A stretch of DNA of 64,000 nt. Origin: Cephalotus follicularis (Eukaryota > Streptophyta > Magnoliopsida > Oxalidales > Cephalotaceae). The notes below the pieces were generated by a model, which made no database searches, was not told the DNA's origin, and was given only the letters and a program-made list of their open reading frames with translations. How positions within the stretch are numbered: position 1 is the stretch's first letter; every line of letters starts with the position of its first letter. Positions 44,748-56,942 of the stretch are shown piece after piece. The stretch lies in contig BDDD01005049.1 in assembly GCA_001972305.1 (NCBI GenBank), forward strand, positions 1 to 64,000, written 5' to 3'. The translations under genes were made by a program, and so were the position numbers.

Positions 44748-45714
44748 TATATCTCTCGGGCGTTGTTGCAACTCTGCCTAATCTCCTCAAATGAGGAGTG
44801 CCTGAATAAGATCCAATCTCATGCTGGGATTTAACTTCAGCGGTGTCTCTAGAGGTACCAACCTCTAATTCCTTTTCGTTCTATGGTGTTTCTTCTGATA
44901 GCAACTCCTCGAGTTCCACTTTGCTCCCACTGCTTCCTGTGAGCAGGAATTCCTTCTCCAGGAAAACTGCAATACGCGAAACAAAAACCTTTTGTTCACT
45001 GGGATGGTAGAAATAGTATCCCATCATTTCTTTAGGTTACCCCACAAATCGGCACCGATCCGATCATGCCTCCAGCATTCTAGGCTCCAACCATGTAACG
45101 TAAGCTGGACAGCCCCAAACCTTTAAATGTTTTAGGCTAGGCTTCCTTCCTGTCCATACTTGGTATGGAGTGGATGGAACATATTTCGAAGGAATACGAT
45201 TAAAGACATATGATGTTGTTTCCAGACCATGGCCCCAGAAGGAGGAAGGGAGATCTACATAAGACAACATGGACCGGACCATATTCATTAAGGTCTGATT
45301 CCTCCGTTTGGACACACCATTATGCTATGGTGTTACTGGAGGTATCCACTATGAGAGAATCTCATTATCTCTAAGATAATCCTGGAATTCAGTAGACAAG
45401 TATTCGCCCCCTCGATCCGACCGAAGTGTTTTAATGGGCTTACCTATTTGCTTCTCTACTTCATGTCTAAATTCCTTGAACCTATCAAAGGAATCTGATT
45501 TGTGTCTCATCAAAAACACATACCCATACTGTGATAAATCATCGGTAAAAGTAATGAAGTAAAGATATCCTCCTCGTGCACTGACCGACATTGGTCCACA
45601 GACGTCGATGTGGATTAAACCCTGTATATCCACTTCCCTCTCTTCTTGACAGGAGAAGGGAGATTTGGTCATTTTCCCAAGTAGGCAAGATTCATATGTT
45701 GGTAAAGACTCCAT
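44748..45714 (-). pseudogene. Integrase of Copia element F1
   Basis: Motifs in order are ESCLLGKM (end of the HHCC zinc region), HIDVCGPMS with catalytic D, TDDLSQYGYVFLM, and TLRSDRGGEYL with the second catalytic D. The third site, normally NGVxERxN, reads NGVSKRRNQTL at about 45310, so the catalytic glutamate is lysine; a stop precedes it in PVTP-stop-HN. Then WGHGLETTSYVFNRIPSK and LKHLKVWGCPAYV follow. The domain continues with stops up to the duplication at 44743. Confidence 0.9.
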
Positions 45715-45717
45715 GTC

Positions 45718-46260
45718 CTAGATGTCTAAAAGACCATCATTAACCAACTTTGACATCCTCACCTCACTAAGATGACCTAATATGTAATGCCAAGTATAGG
45801 ATTGATTAATCTCATTATTCTCTCTTTGTCTTTTAATTCCTTGCTCAATTGACATTGACAGGTTGTGATTAGTATTCAAAATATAAATTCCATTATCAAT
45901 GCGCCCAGCACATATAAATTCTTTGTCACTAGACAAAAAAAAACATCCATTAACATCAAAATGAAGCTCCATGCCCAAGTTATAAATGTACGAAACACTA
46001 ATAATATTCTGATTCAAGTTCTCAACAAAATAATGGGGATTCAAACTTATTACATAACCACTTGGCAAATGTAAATCATAGACACCTACAACTCTAGTAA
46101 TGATCCTTGATCCATCACCCAGTCGTAGGTACATAACTTCCTCAGCTCTAAGCTACCTTGGTTTTCTTAGACCCTGGAAAGAATCGCAAATATTAGTATG
46201 ACAACCAGTGTCCAACACCCAAGTAGAACTAATACTGTAAGCTACATGAAGCTCAATCAT
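45718..46260 (-). pseudogene. Protease and GAG-pre-integrase of Copia element F1
   Basis: The segment reads WVLDTGCHTNIC near 46205, the Copia protease site with DTG intact. A stop lies in the following LRKPR region near 46150. From 46134 the protease end and the GAG-pre-integrase domain follow, the latter with TWHYILGHLSEVRMSKLV (the W-H...LGH zinc motif). A stop at 45718 precedes the integrase segment. All are in normal Copia order. Confidence 0.87.
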
Positions 46261-47096
46261 GAAGGTACCTGAACCAGTGGCACCAACAGTGGAAGCTAGG
46301 AACTCCGTGCATTCCTTTTTCCAATGGCATGGCTTCCCACAGAAGAAGCAAGCCTTGTCCTCCGTAAGCTATTTGAGCTTTTCCTTGGCAGCTCCCCCAA
46401 CCACTCCAAGTGTCTTTTCTTTCTTTATCTTCTTCTTATTGGCCTTGCCTTTCATTTTAGATCCACCCTTTTTATGGGCAGTCTTTGAAGAAGAAGGAAG
46501 AAACATCATGGCAGATTTTGACTTACCGATGTGAAGATCTGCCTCCGCAGCTGTCAGTAAAGCCACTAGCTCAGGAAATGAACAATCCACTTTATTCATG
46601 TGGAAGTTCGATACAAAGTACGAGAACTACCGATTGAGGGTTGATAGAACGAGATCTATGTAGAAATCATTATCCATAGTCACATCTAATTGAGCCAACT
46701 GCTCAACGAGATCTATCATCTTCAGTCCATGCTCATGGACCAAAGTTGACAAGAGTGGTTGAACCTAGCAGTCCTAGACCACACGCCATACAACCCCTTG
46801 AGATGGAGAAGTATAGCACCCAAGGTCTCCATATGCTCATGCTGTCGCTGTAGCTCAGATACCATGCCAGCTATAGCGAGGCACCTAGCCTGCTCGTCAT
46901 CATCAAGCCACTTTGTAAAAGCAGCTTGAGTTTCTAGAGATGGATCGTCACCTAGTGTCGAGGGTTTTTCCGTCATCACATGAGACAATTTCATTGATGT
47001 CAGAACTAAGTGCAGATTACGCTACCAATCAAGGAAATTTAGCCCATCCAGCTTATTAGTCTTAAGAACTCTAGCAATTACGGCGCTGACAGACAT
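46261..47096 (-). pseudogene. gag: gag of Copia element F1
   Basis: The ATG at 47096 opens MSVSAVIARVLKTNKLDG, then LNFLDW and a TAG where the family usually continues with a charged residue. Further on are NLHLVLTSMKLSHVMTEKPS, HLKGLYG (46790) and SFPELVALLTAAEADLH. The zinc knuckle near 46355-46300 reads CFFCGKPCHWKKEC with correct C-x2-C-x4-H-x4-C spacing. Several stops are present. The start is chosen because it is the first ATG in the frame carrying the motifs. Confidence 0.87.
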
Positions 47097-47838
47097 TTTG
47101 CAAAGTATACACAACCTAGAGGAAACAATAGAAGGTTTTAGCAAATATTCCATTTATCATGTTACTACCATAACACTTGGTCATTAGTGCTTATGGTTTC
47201 TCCCACTATTCTAATCGTATCCCACACCTCCATGTGGAATTCAGGAGATCCAACTCCTAGTGGGGATTTGAATCCAACTTACCATATTACGGCTTTAGCT
47301 TTAGCATGACAAACCATTATACCAAAGATGGGTAGGCTCAATCAGCAATTTACATTACATAGGATCCAATCCAACCCTTGCTTGTGTAAGATCCAATCAT
47401 AGATTCGGCCTACCAGCTCAATATGATCTCAACTTTAGCTTGATAAAACATTAGAGCGGCATTAAGTCAATTCCCATAATCCTCAAAGAAATACGCACGT
47501 TTTGACACCCGCACGTTTACATATCCAAGGTCCAAATCTTTGCCATTTCCTTGCAGTGCCCAACATTGACGTTAACATGGCATCTGACAAATTGCAGACC
47601 TCAGCTTTTGCATGACGACCCATAATCTGCCCATGGCACTCAACAACAACTATGGAAGGCCACGTTGGGTCACATCCTTGTGTCCCTAGTGTTATGACTT
47701 ATTATTTAAAAATTGGAGGGATTTAGGTCTCACATTTTAATTAGCCTATCCATTAATTAATTCATTTGTTTCATTAGCCAAATTCAATTAATTACGGCTT
47801 ACATGCATAGACGTGTTTGGACCATCCATCTTATGCAC
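47097..47838 (-). other. F1 leader, part next to gag
   Basis: These 742 bp between the gag start and solo LTR D show no coding frame and no known element. They are part of the long Copia leader, about 1.65 kb once LTR D is removed. Confidence 0.6.
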
Positions 47839-49043
47839 TGTCCCCAGTTTTTCCTAGTGGACAACATTAAAGCGGTAAGGCAATCAACACAAAATAATTC
47901 AGCTCATGCGATAAAACGTATAAACAAAAAATCTTCAGTAGCGGAAGCAATAACATCATATAAGCTGAATTCAAATATGTATCACGCATCCCATACTACG
48001 TGATACCCAACAAGTTTGTACAAAATCCAACATCATAGTCGATCGCCCAAAATGGAGCGTGATAAACGGTACAGGGTGATAAAATAATCCACATTATAAT
48101 AATCCAATTAACATAACCAATGTTTATTAATTCAGTACAAGAAATAAGAGAAACAACTCAGTCTTCTCTTTAAGTCTCCATGCATGCTCCATATCATATC
48201 CACTCCGTCAATCTGTTACAGTAGGGGGTTAGCCTTTGTCCTCACGCGGCTAAGTAAAAAAGTTTATGTATACAGTTCAAGGTCAAAGGTAACGCGTATC
48301 ATGAATGAATGCATAGTAATGCAACATGACATGTAATTTTCACAGTAATTATATCTTCGTATGTACATATAAAAATATATGCATGTTCACAGTACATGTA
48401 TAACCGTATAAGGTTATATCAAACACAGGTAGTAAATATGTCCCCAAAGGGAACCAGACAAACCAGTCGTCGTGACCGTCGCCACCTCCTGGCCCCAACG
48501 TCATGCACTCTTACCCCATCCTCATTTGCGAACGGTTTGGAGTAAGTCCTCCGTACAGGTTGCTTAGCACAACGGCTAAACAATCAATAGGTTATTAGCA
48601 CAGCGGCTAATAATCAATAAGCACAAACATTACACAGTACAAGTCAAGCAATAAAATATAATTAATTGATCAAATATATTTGTTTAAAATATATTACTCC
48701 GTTCTCAGGTTGTAATAAGCTATAAAACTTAAAACAATACATTTGATTGTATAACCAATCCTTTAAAACATTTCTCCGTCTTTGGAAAATACTTTCCCCA
48801 GTCATTTCGAAAATATATATATTCATATGTTGACAAATATACATTTTCGTACAATAATGATTTTAATAATCATACGAGCTTTTCAAAATGGTTAACACTT
48901 TTTAGAAATCAACCATAATGCAATTCACAGTAATAATGCAAACATATGCTCAGAATGCACCTACGGTTGTTGGTAATTAACCTAGGCCTATCACCTTCTC
49001 TAAAGGCCCAATTTCTGCTATAACAATCGTTGTTTTCTCATAA

Positions 49044-49239
49044 CAGCCGGCTGGATCCTTGAGTCAGTCGACTGTTCTTCCCAATAGTCCACTTGTTCAT
49101 CACGAGTAATCAGTAGTCGGCTATCTTCCTTCAACAGTCAACTGTTCTGGGCAACAACGCATGCACAGTCGACTATTCTTACATGACAGTAGGCTGGATA
49201 ATCGTGTAGTCAACTGTTTTACTTAAACAGTCGGCTGTT
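49044..49239. repeat. GTCGAC dyad array 1 in LTR D
   Basis: Cores lie at 49046, 49067, 49087, 49116, 49137, 49168, 49189, 49209 and 49230. Intervals are 21, 20, 29, 21, 31, 21, 20 and 21 bp. Variants include GCCGGC, GTCCAC, GTCGGC, GTCAAC and GTAGGC. Confidence 0.9.
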
Positions 49240-50036
49240 CTGGGCTGGACAGCACCAATGAATCACTTCTAATCCATTCAACAAGCAAATGAAACTTATC
49301 CCCACATATTCAGACCCCAGAATATCACTAGTAATCATATCCTGGTCTAAAACACAACTCAATTCATGCATTATTCTCCGTTTCTTTCGTAGTTCAAATG
49401 AAATCCACACATGGTATTGCATGAAAACCAATCCAAAACTCAGTGTGCATGCCAGGTTATTATTTAATAGTAACCACAACATTAATACAGAAATCCACAG
49501 CCAAACAACTACACCATTCATTTATAAAATCATTACTCTTAAACTCAAAATGCATGCATAGAATTCCCTACTATTTCCCCTACCTTTGATTTCATGTTAG
49601 AAATCAGAAGTCCACCTCTTTGTGTCTCCTTTCCAGTATCTTTGAGCCTCCCAGTAGCTCCAAAAATAGTCCAATAGCTCTAATCTGAGCTCCAAGCTTA
49701 ACAACAAAGAATCCTCTCAATTTCTCACTATCTTCTCTCTCAATTTCTCTGGTTCTTTCTTATCAGGTTAGAGGGTGAGAGAGACAAAGGGAAGAGAGCA
49801 TTTATGCAGTCTTCTCTCCCTCAACCCGTTTTTCATGGCACCAAGAGCCCTTCTCTCACATTGCCTCTTGCATGCACACACACTTGTCACTCTTTCTCTT
49901 CCCCTCTGTCCTTGCAGGTCCTGGCGTGGTGGTGCAAGATCAACACATTTTATTGCATGTGATGGCTTCTAAAGATGATCTTCCCATGTCAGTTTGCATG
50001 TGATTTCGCTATTTGTCACAAAAACAGAGCACGAAC

Positions 50037-50189
50037 CAGTCGGCTGCCTTTCCCTGGCAGTCAGTTGTTCACCTGGAAGTCTGTTGCCAAGTGTCACGAC
50101 AGTTGGCTAGTCGGCTGGTTCCTCACGCCAGTCGACTGCCCCATACCTCAGCCCAACAGTCGGCTGGTATATCGCACCAGTCGGCTGTC
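50037..50189. repeat. GTCGAC dyad array 2 in LTR D
   Basis: Cores lie at 50039, 50059, 50079, 50102, 50110, 50131, 50159 and 50180. Intervals are 20, 20, 23, 8, 21, 28 and 21 bp. The 8-bp doublet falls at the same place as in the B LTR. Confidence 0.85.
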
Positions 50190-50355
50190 CAAGCCAAAAT
50201 TCCCACAATTATACTTAGAATCACACTTCTAAATGCTCTAAGTTAATTTAAATTCAAGATATCAACCAGGAAATTCACCTTTCATTAATTCAAGGTAAAA
50301 CTACATCGAGGATTACAATAATACATGAAATCGAATTTCCAGGCGTTACATGCAC

Positions 50356-51246
50356 CCTATGTCCAACAAAAAATAAAATTGTTAGGCTAAGGACAATTCT
50401 ATAGTGATCCACGCGAGCTAATGTGATCACTTGGTCTCCTATGTGGACTATTTAAGTCTACATTATTACATAATACATCATGCATTCATGGCCTTCATTT
50501 GGTCTTGCAATTTCCTTGATCTTCCTCTCTAACCTTCATCTGATTCTCCTCATTTGCTTAAAAAGTTTTAATAAAAACACATTTAAATTTAAAGAAGATA
50601 ATACAAATATAGGGAGAAGAGAATCTTCTCCGAGAGAGGAATTAAATATAACGAATTATAGTGCATACAGGCAACCTTATTACAAACCAGATAAAATTAA
50701 TAAAGAAAATTAAACATCCACAAAAGAAACCGAAAACTAGGTCAAGTTCCATACCCTACCATCATGCATAAGACTTCCAAAAAAGTATATCTAATGTAAA
50801 TTTTGAATAAACACATAACCATTTTAATTTTTGACGGCTAATCGAATCAAATGTGGCATAATTTTTGTATAACTCCCACTAGATTAATTAAAATCCATCA
50901 TTCCAACGAAATTACACCTTAAGTTCCAAACTTGTGTTTGTCCCGTTGAAAGCGTCGATTATCATAAGCGTCTGCGGTTACCTGACAAGCGTCGCGTCGA
51001 CCCTTTCGGGCTTTAAACAAATCGTCAAAGTTTAAACACATAAGCGTCGACGCTTTTTATAAACCATCAACGCTTAATGTTACCATCAACACTTAACGTC
51101 AACGCTTTGTCTAACCGTCAACGCTTTACTTGAAACAGTCGACAGTTAAACAGCAACAGAATGACACTATGTCAAAACAGCCACCAAAATAAATCAAAAT
51201 AGCCACCAAAAATAAAGAAATAAGTCTAACTGGGGTTGATTATTAG
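50356..51246 (-). other. F1 leader, part next to the primer site
   Basis: No coding frame is supported. It contains a GTCGAC array at 50950-51145, about 100-300 bp from the primer site. Confidence 0.6.
50950..51145. repeat. GTCGAC dyad array in the F1 leader
   Basis: Cores or variants lie near 50955, 50970, 51047, 51067, 51086, 51099, 51118 and 51140. At 51043-51056 there is a 14-bp perfect palindrome with arms AAGCGTC/GACGCTT. This is the only array found outside an LTR. Confidence 0.78.
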
Positions 51247-51258
51247 AGTCTGACACCA
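51247..51258 (-). other. Primer-binding site of F1
   Basis: The minus strand reads TGGTGTCAGACT, close to TGGTATCAGAGC, two bases from the LTR end at 51261. Confidence 0.8.
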
Positions 51259-51260
51259 AT

Positions 51261-53152
51261 TGAAAGAATAATGTTGGGTTTATGGCCATTTTAGGTGTTA
51301 GGTGTATGGGGTGTTCAACTTCAATTTTCATCAAAGTTGGCTCCTAGCCTATGAAGATCCTATAATCTAAATCCATAAGTGGTCACAACCATCCTAGGAT
51401 CGCTAATCAATTGCCAATTAAACATAACAATAATCAAACATACAATACAAGTCATTGCTATGCCCAACAAAACAATGACTTGCATATACAGAAAGTTAGA
51501 GATTATACCAAGCAATCAATCTCCTTCATTCAAGAATCCAATCTGAAACTTCAAGCTTTACACAGCAACAAATCAGCAAAGACCGGTCCTTCCAATTCCT
51601 ATATGTCTAATCCTAGCCTACAATCAATATAGGAAGTGTAAAGCTTTGTGAAAAGAAACACACCACCTATAGAAATCAAGAAGTGGTGTTAAGGATAATG
51701 GTATAAGTTTTCTCTTCTCTCTGTTTTCCGTTTCACGATTGTTCTCCTAGAAAGACAACCAAGTTCAATGCACTCTCTTCTGTAAAAATGTTTTTCTACT
51801 GTTCTCTAAGAACAATACCAGTGTTTTTCAATCGCACACTTATCCAATGCACAAAAACCGTATATATCATTAATCCATAAACACAAAACATGCTATTGGA
51901 TTCTGAATTCCCTGAATTCAGTTCCTTTCCATTCTTGTTCCATGATAAATGGTTAGTGGCTAATATAAGATGTGTAATATGGATTTAATTCTCTGAATCA
52001 AATCCTGTTTCCTTATCTTGTTGAATGACGTACGGCTTCCCTTAATAAGAGGACGTGTTTTTTCCATGCATGTAGCCAATAAGGAGTGAGAGAGATATAA
52101 GAAGATAATAATCTAATTAATATTTAATACCATAATCCTTCTTGTGTGTTATGTCAAATAATTAGTCACGCAACACACTAATACACAACAATATGATATG
52201 TGCCATCACTCGTCATTAGACTATACCACGATGTATATATATCCATTACATATTATCATGAGGTGGGACCTGAAAGTCCGACATAAAATCGATAACGCTG
52301 GTATGTTACTAAGACGCCCCGCACTTAGGTAAATATACCGTAAATAGTCCTCTACTATTTTAAGACCCTGAAACTATGACCATCATATTCCATGTGTATA
52401 AATTAATACACTATCCGGTACTTTATCCCGACGACAGTTACCATGTACTTTAATCCCTCATCATCCGCAGCTCTTATCACGACCTAGGGTAAGGATATGT
52501 GTTAACCCTAGATATGCCGATATCTATAAATCTGTGATTACCATCATGATTATCGACAATCCTCTCCAGAAACCCTAGGTTCCAGCTTGCCAAAACTTGG
52601 CCAGGTATTTCAATGTCAATAATGAATACATATACTATAGAGCCAGACACCCTCACATCAGGTGTGACGATTCCTTATTGCGAACTCACTTACATTCACA
52701 TAAATCATGGAAGACTCAATCGTTGCCTGTTTTCTAGCCCCGTGAAAGAATTTTGTAGGGAAGAAATCAAAGTCAGACAATATTTATGCAACGTAGAGTA
52801 GCCGCTTAGGTCTAAGGATCAGACAAGTCCATCAAGAACTTGCTAGACTCGTAGAGACTATACACTACTATATCAGATGGGAATCTCTACTGACACGGGA
52901 TATGTGACCATCCAAATAGAATTCCCAGCATGCAACCCGCATTAGCTTTAGTGTCCTACCCAGGAGGAAATGAGATACTCCACTCTCCCATTCGCGAGAG
53001 CAAGCATCATTCGGAAAGCTTAACCGATTCACCAATGCCCAAAATAAGTGAACCTCTGACTTAGAACAGTTTAGTCACAGGGAATAAGGAAGTCACCCTC
53101 ACAGACTCCGGCTCGACATCTAACCCTTTGATGTGACAGGGCACCATATATG
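51261..53152 (-). repeat. F1 5' LTR, interrupted by LTR E
   Basis: It aligns with the 3' LTR and lacks Cassandra. It breaks at CACCATATATG (53152), where LTR E starts; the last 150 bp or so of this LTR are outside the window. Confidence 0.88.
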
Positions 53153-54557
53153 TGTCACACCCCATTTCCAAAATCCAACCCGGAGGTCATGACAATTAAA
53201 AAATATTCAACTTATATAAAATACGAAAAATTTAAACTTTCCAAACTGTATAATATCTTACAGAAGCATTAATAAATAAGCTGAATTCTATATGTAAGAT
53301 GCACCCATACTACATGTTACTAATCGTTCAACAATAATAAATCATAACATCATTAATCGCCGACAAAACGGAGCATGAACTAATATTCATTCAATACAAG
53401 AATCCATCAATACATTAATCCAAATTAAACATTTCTCAAAAGAAACATTATTCCAAAAGAAACACAACTTTCTCTTCTCTTCGATCCTCCAAGCATAAGC
53501 GATATAAATTCCTACTCCTTCAATCTGAAATTGATAGGGTTAGCCGAATCCACTGGCTAAGTAGGAAAGATATAAAGGTAAGTTGGGGTCAATGATATTA
53601 AATGTCATGAAATGAATGCATCGTGATGCAATAATAAACATATACAATACATATATGTATATGTATATCTATCAATATATGAGCAACCATGCAAAGTGGC
53701 TACATCAACACAATCCATCAATCATGTCACAAAGGACCAATCAATCCAATCCATCCATACGAAGCGCACCACCATCTCCTAGCCCCGACGTCTTACACTC
53801 TGTTTTGGCCCCACTCTGGCCGACCCCAAACAGAGTTCGATATCTACCACCCGTAGGTTGGTAGTATCTCATATCGATGCTAACCGTCCAAGGCTAGGAA
53901 AGCGCATAGGCTATCCGGCACCTAGGCTTGGAAAGCTAGATGAACAATCCAATGTTACTTGCACTATGGCTAAGTAACCAGTATGGGCATCCCTAGCCAT
54001 CTCCTGGCACCTAGAGTACATCCCGCCATTAGCCATCGATGGCAACCTTCGCCTCGCATCTAATACGACATCAATCATAATCCAACAATCAATCCGAAAA
54101 TCAATCCCTTTCCAAGTAGTTTATAAGTTATAAAATATGTGAATTAATACATTTGTTCAAAATATATAATCAATCCTTTGAAACAATTTCCAATCCTTTG
54201 AAAATAGCTTTTCAATCCATTGGAAAATAACATTTCTACGTAAAATAATGATTTATAATAAAATCATGTATGCACTTTCTAAAATGGTAAAACAATTTAG
54301 AAATCAATAACATTTCAATACACATTTCAATCCATAGTAGTTATGCAAGCAAACATATGCTCAAAATGCAATCAGGCTCTATTGGCGTCAACATGTACTG
54401 TCTAAGCGTTAACATTCATATAAGTTGCTTAATTGTCATCGTTTTACTCTTGGCGTCGATGCTTACGTCCTTTAAGCGTCGGCGCTTTAGCTCTTAGTGT
54501 CAACGCTTTCAACGAGAAACTTTTATGCGTCAATATCTTGCCTCTTTGGCGTCGACG
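53153..54557 (-). mobile_element. LTR E (B-related), partial
   Basis: It starts TGTCACACCCC after ATATG and resembles the B and D LTRs (AAAACGGAGCATGAAC, GGGTTAGCC, TGGCTAAGTAGG). It is cut at 54557 by F3. As no primer site lies to its left, it is a 3' or solo LTR. Confidence 0.75.
54385..54557. repeat. GTCGAC dyad array in LTR E
   Basis: Cores lie at 54387, 54408, 54435, 54455, 54478, 54499, 54529 and 54551. Intervals are 21, 27, 20, 23, 21, 30 and 22 bp. Arms are GCGTC/GACGC, unlike the CAGTC arms of the related B and D LTRs. Confidence 0.83.
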
Positions 54558-55896
54558 TGTTCGAGTTTGGGTGTCCCTGCAAGCCATGAAGGGGCTAATT
54601 GGGAGTACATGTTTGATACATTCCTTAATTGAAATACTCTGTACATGCCTATGGTTGGATGCATGAATGTACTTCACACTCTAATCCTACGTTCTAAGTG
54701 CTAGTCATGTTCTATTGTGCATATATATTCAGAAATGGCAAACCGGCCATATGTTATATCCCAAACCGTCAAAAGCGGATTAGTTGAACGCCATGTCAAC
54801 TGATCACACATATAGTGCCCTATCACCGAGGGGTTGGATCTCTTGCCTACAGAAGTAATGAGAATGAGATCCTTAGTCCCTTCAGACAGAAGTTCCAAGT
54901 CATACGTTCACCTTTTGGGCAATTGATGAACTGCAAAGACTTGCCATATTATGATTGCTCCCTCATTTGGAGGACGGCTTCTCTCATTGCCAATTGGATG
55001 GAACTAAAGCTGATGCGAGGTGCGTGCTAGAGACCACCATAGGTGACCTATCTGGATGGATATCACCCTTGTCGATAGGATCCTTATTGTTTTCGGTAGT
55101 GTATAGTCTATGGTGACTAGTAGGTCTTAGCCTACGTTGTATCCTTAGACCTGAGTGGCTAACATGTGTTGTGTAGTGACTGCATGACTTTGATTTCTGC
55201 CTTCCCTAGCACTAGCCAGGTGCTAGCAAAAGGGTTGGCTTTGGGTCATGTGGAAGCTGCATTTAGACGTTTGGGCGCAGTTCGCAATATGGAATCAGCA
55301 CACCCGTAATGATGGATGAATGGCTCTATATGATCTTGACCGTTGTTGACTGAAAGACCTGACTAGGCTTTGGCAGACTAGATCTAGGGTGATTCCAGGG
55401 AGGTCCGCCGAAGTCACAATGTGTTCACAGATTTATAAGGTTGCGGAATATCTTGGGTGAACATTTAATCCACACCCTTGTCCGTAGTCGGGATACATGA
55501 CACATATGCCAAAGACGGGCTTCAAGCTTTGGCTGTCTAGTTAAGGACTGATAGACGTGGTAATAGACAGATCCGGGGGTGATGAAAGATCACACCGGGT
55601 CCATATTGTGAATAGTTGAGAGGACTATTTGGATGATCATACTAGAACTCGGGATGTTCTGAGAAACTTATTAGTGTACCAGATATTGACCTTGCTTTAC
55701 GGGTCCTGCCTGCTTTGAACAGGTTGACACATGTGAGAGACCCATGTCATTTAGTGAAAGGAAAACATCGAGAGGATATTTCTTTGCCAGTGACTATTTC
55801 AAATGCTGGATTTAGGTCCATGCATTACCACGATGAAATCTCCAAGCAAAGGGTTGAAATTGTATAATAGAAGAGAAATGTCTCATCCTAGTCTTG

Positions 55897-56240
55897 GTCG
55901 TCAACGCCATAGAGAGTATGATTCGACGCCAAGGATTCCAGAGACTTTTAGCCTTGACTTAATGGAGAGCATGCGTCGACACCATGAGAAAGCCTTTGGG
56001 CATTAACACCATGTGTACGCGTTGACGTCAAGATAGGAAGAGATTGTGAGTCTCATCCATCCTTAAGCGTTGATGCCATTTCTACACATTGACGCCATGA
56101 TAGGTAGATCCATTGCATAGATGCCGTGGAGAGCATGCGTTAATGTTATGGAAACCAGTGACTTTACGCATTGACGCCATAGGTTAGGCATTGACGCCTA
56201 GACAGGAAGAGTCGACGCCATTGGTAGGCGTTGACGCCTA
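55897..56240. repeat. GTCGAC-type array in F3
   Basis: Cores such as GTCAAC (55899), TTCGAC (55922) and GTCGAC (55975), followed by many TTGACGCC and TTGATGCC forms to 56234, fill the 350 bp directly upstream of the TATA-like site. Spacing is looser than in the other arrays, with 20-23 bp frequent. Two further sites lie near 56380-56405. Confidence 0.68.
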
Positions 56241-56247
56241 GAGGAAA

Positions 56248-56258
56248 GTATATATAGC
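56248..56258 (+). promoter_or_regulatory. Putative TATA box of F3
   Basis: GTATATATAGC lies 30 bp before a CT-rich leader start and right after the GTCGAC-type array. This is the clearest promoter-like arrangement in the window. Confidence 0.55.
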
Positions 56259-56284
56259 TTAAGAGAATCTTCTTTGACACACAA

Positions 56285-56288
<4 letters not shown>

Positions 56289-56323
<35 letters not shown>

Positions 56324-56343
56324 GTCTGTCTCTCTCTCTCTTC
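56289..56343. repeat. CT microsatellite
   Basis: A long (CT)n run interrupted by TGCCTGTCTGT, in the leader of F3. Confidence 0.95.
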
Positions 56344-56942
56344 CTAGTCGTCTTCTCTCTTTGACCTGCAGAACGTACGCGCCGATGCCATAGGTTAGCC
56401 GTTGATGCCAATATCGCCTGGTGCAATTTTTCTGCCATTTTCAACCATCCTTTCACACCTCAAAGCTCAATATAGGTGGAAATGATTTGTTACTTGCATC
56501 TCATCTTTATCTGTAGAGTTTATAGTGTAGGATAAACACTCAAACCTCCATCATCATCTTCCTTGGGTGTGGATCAAGGAGGAGCTTGGAGGCTTGAAGT
56601 TTTAATGGAGTTTTGCAATTAAAGTGATGGGGGAGTTCTTGAAGGAAGGAGCCATCACTTGAGGTAACCGATTTCTTGTCTCCCTCTTTGTGGATTCAGA
56701 TTGGAGCTAGGGTTTGCCAACCCTAGCCAAACCCATGTTGAATGGGTATGTGGTTTTGTTGTGGGCGGCACACTATGGGTCATAACGTGTGTGCTTCGGG
56801 TTGTGGCTCGGGCATTCCTACCCTAGCCTAACCCTCTTGGTTTCGTAGAGGAACCACTGCGATTCCTTAGGGTTAGGGATTGCTTTTGGTTCGGGTTTGT
56901 GGGTCAATTGCTTAGGGATTGTGTGTGTTCCCTTACTGCAAT

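Larger units (their letters stand above)
47839..50350 (-). mobile_element. Solo LTR D (2512 bp, B-related)
   Basis: It runs from TGTCCCCAG to CAGGCGTTACA with exact TGCAC copies at 47834-47838 and 50351-50355. It resembles the B LTR in order (GACAACATTAAAGCGGTAA near the start, two GTCGAC arrays, pyrimidine-rich leader at 49700-49850) but is clearly diverged. Minus orientation is inferred from that match. Small open frames in it are chance frames. Confidence 0.92.
37051..53152 (-). mobile_element. Ty1/Copia element F1, disrupted by four insertions
   Basis: Minus-strand order is 5' LTR (from 51261 upward, cut at 53152), primer site (51258 to 51247), a leader split by solo LTR D, gag (47096 to 46260), protease, integrase, RT (split from integrase by a 3.1-kb solo LTR), RNase H (to 40060), polypurine tract and 3' LTR (40051 to 37051, containing Cassandra). 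The integrase-before-RT order is diagnostic of Copia. ATTTG precedes 37051 as the presumptive left duplication. Frames carry many stops. LTRs are about 2.1 kb without insertions. Confidence 0.9.
54558..56942 (+). mobile_element. LTR F3 (Copia type), partial
   Basis: It begins TGTTCGAGTTTG and shares blocks with F2: the GTCCCTGCAAGCC start, a TCCTTAGACCTGAGTGGCTA block near 55142, and a GACTTTGATTTC block near 55190. A TATA-like GTATATATAGC lies at 56248-56258, followed by a CT-repeat leader. It is cut by LTR G at 56943, so its right duplication cannot be checked. Confidence 0.68.

Noticed and set aside
46259..46534. Plus-strand 91-codon frame
   Set aside because: It is antisense to the Copia gag, whose zinc knuckle and other motifs read on the minus strand.
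47097..47838. Possible captured host gene fragment in the Copia leader
   Set aside because: I translated no frame with a recognisable domain and saw no exon-like structure. A protein search could still change this.
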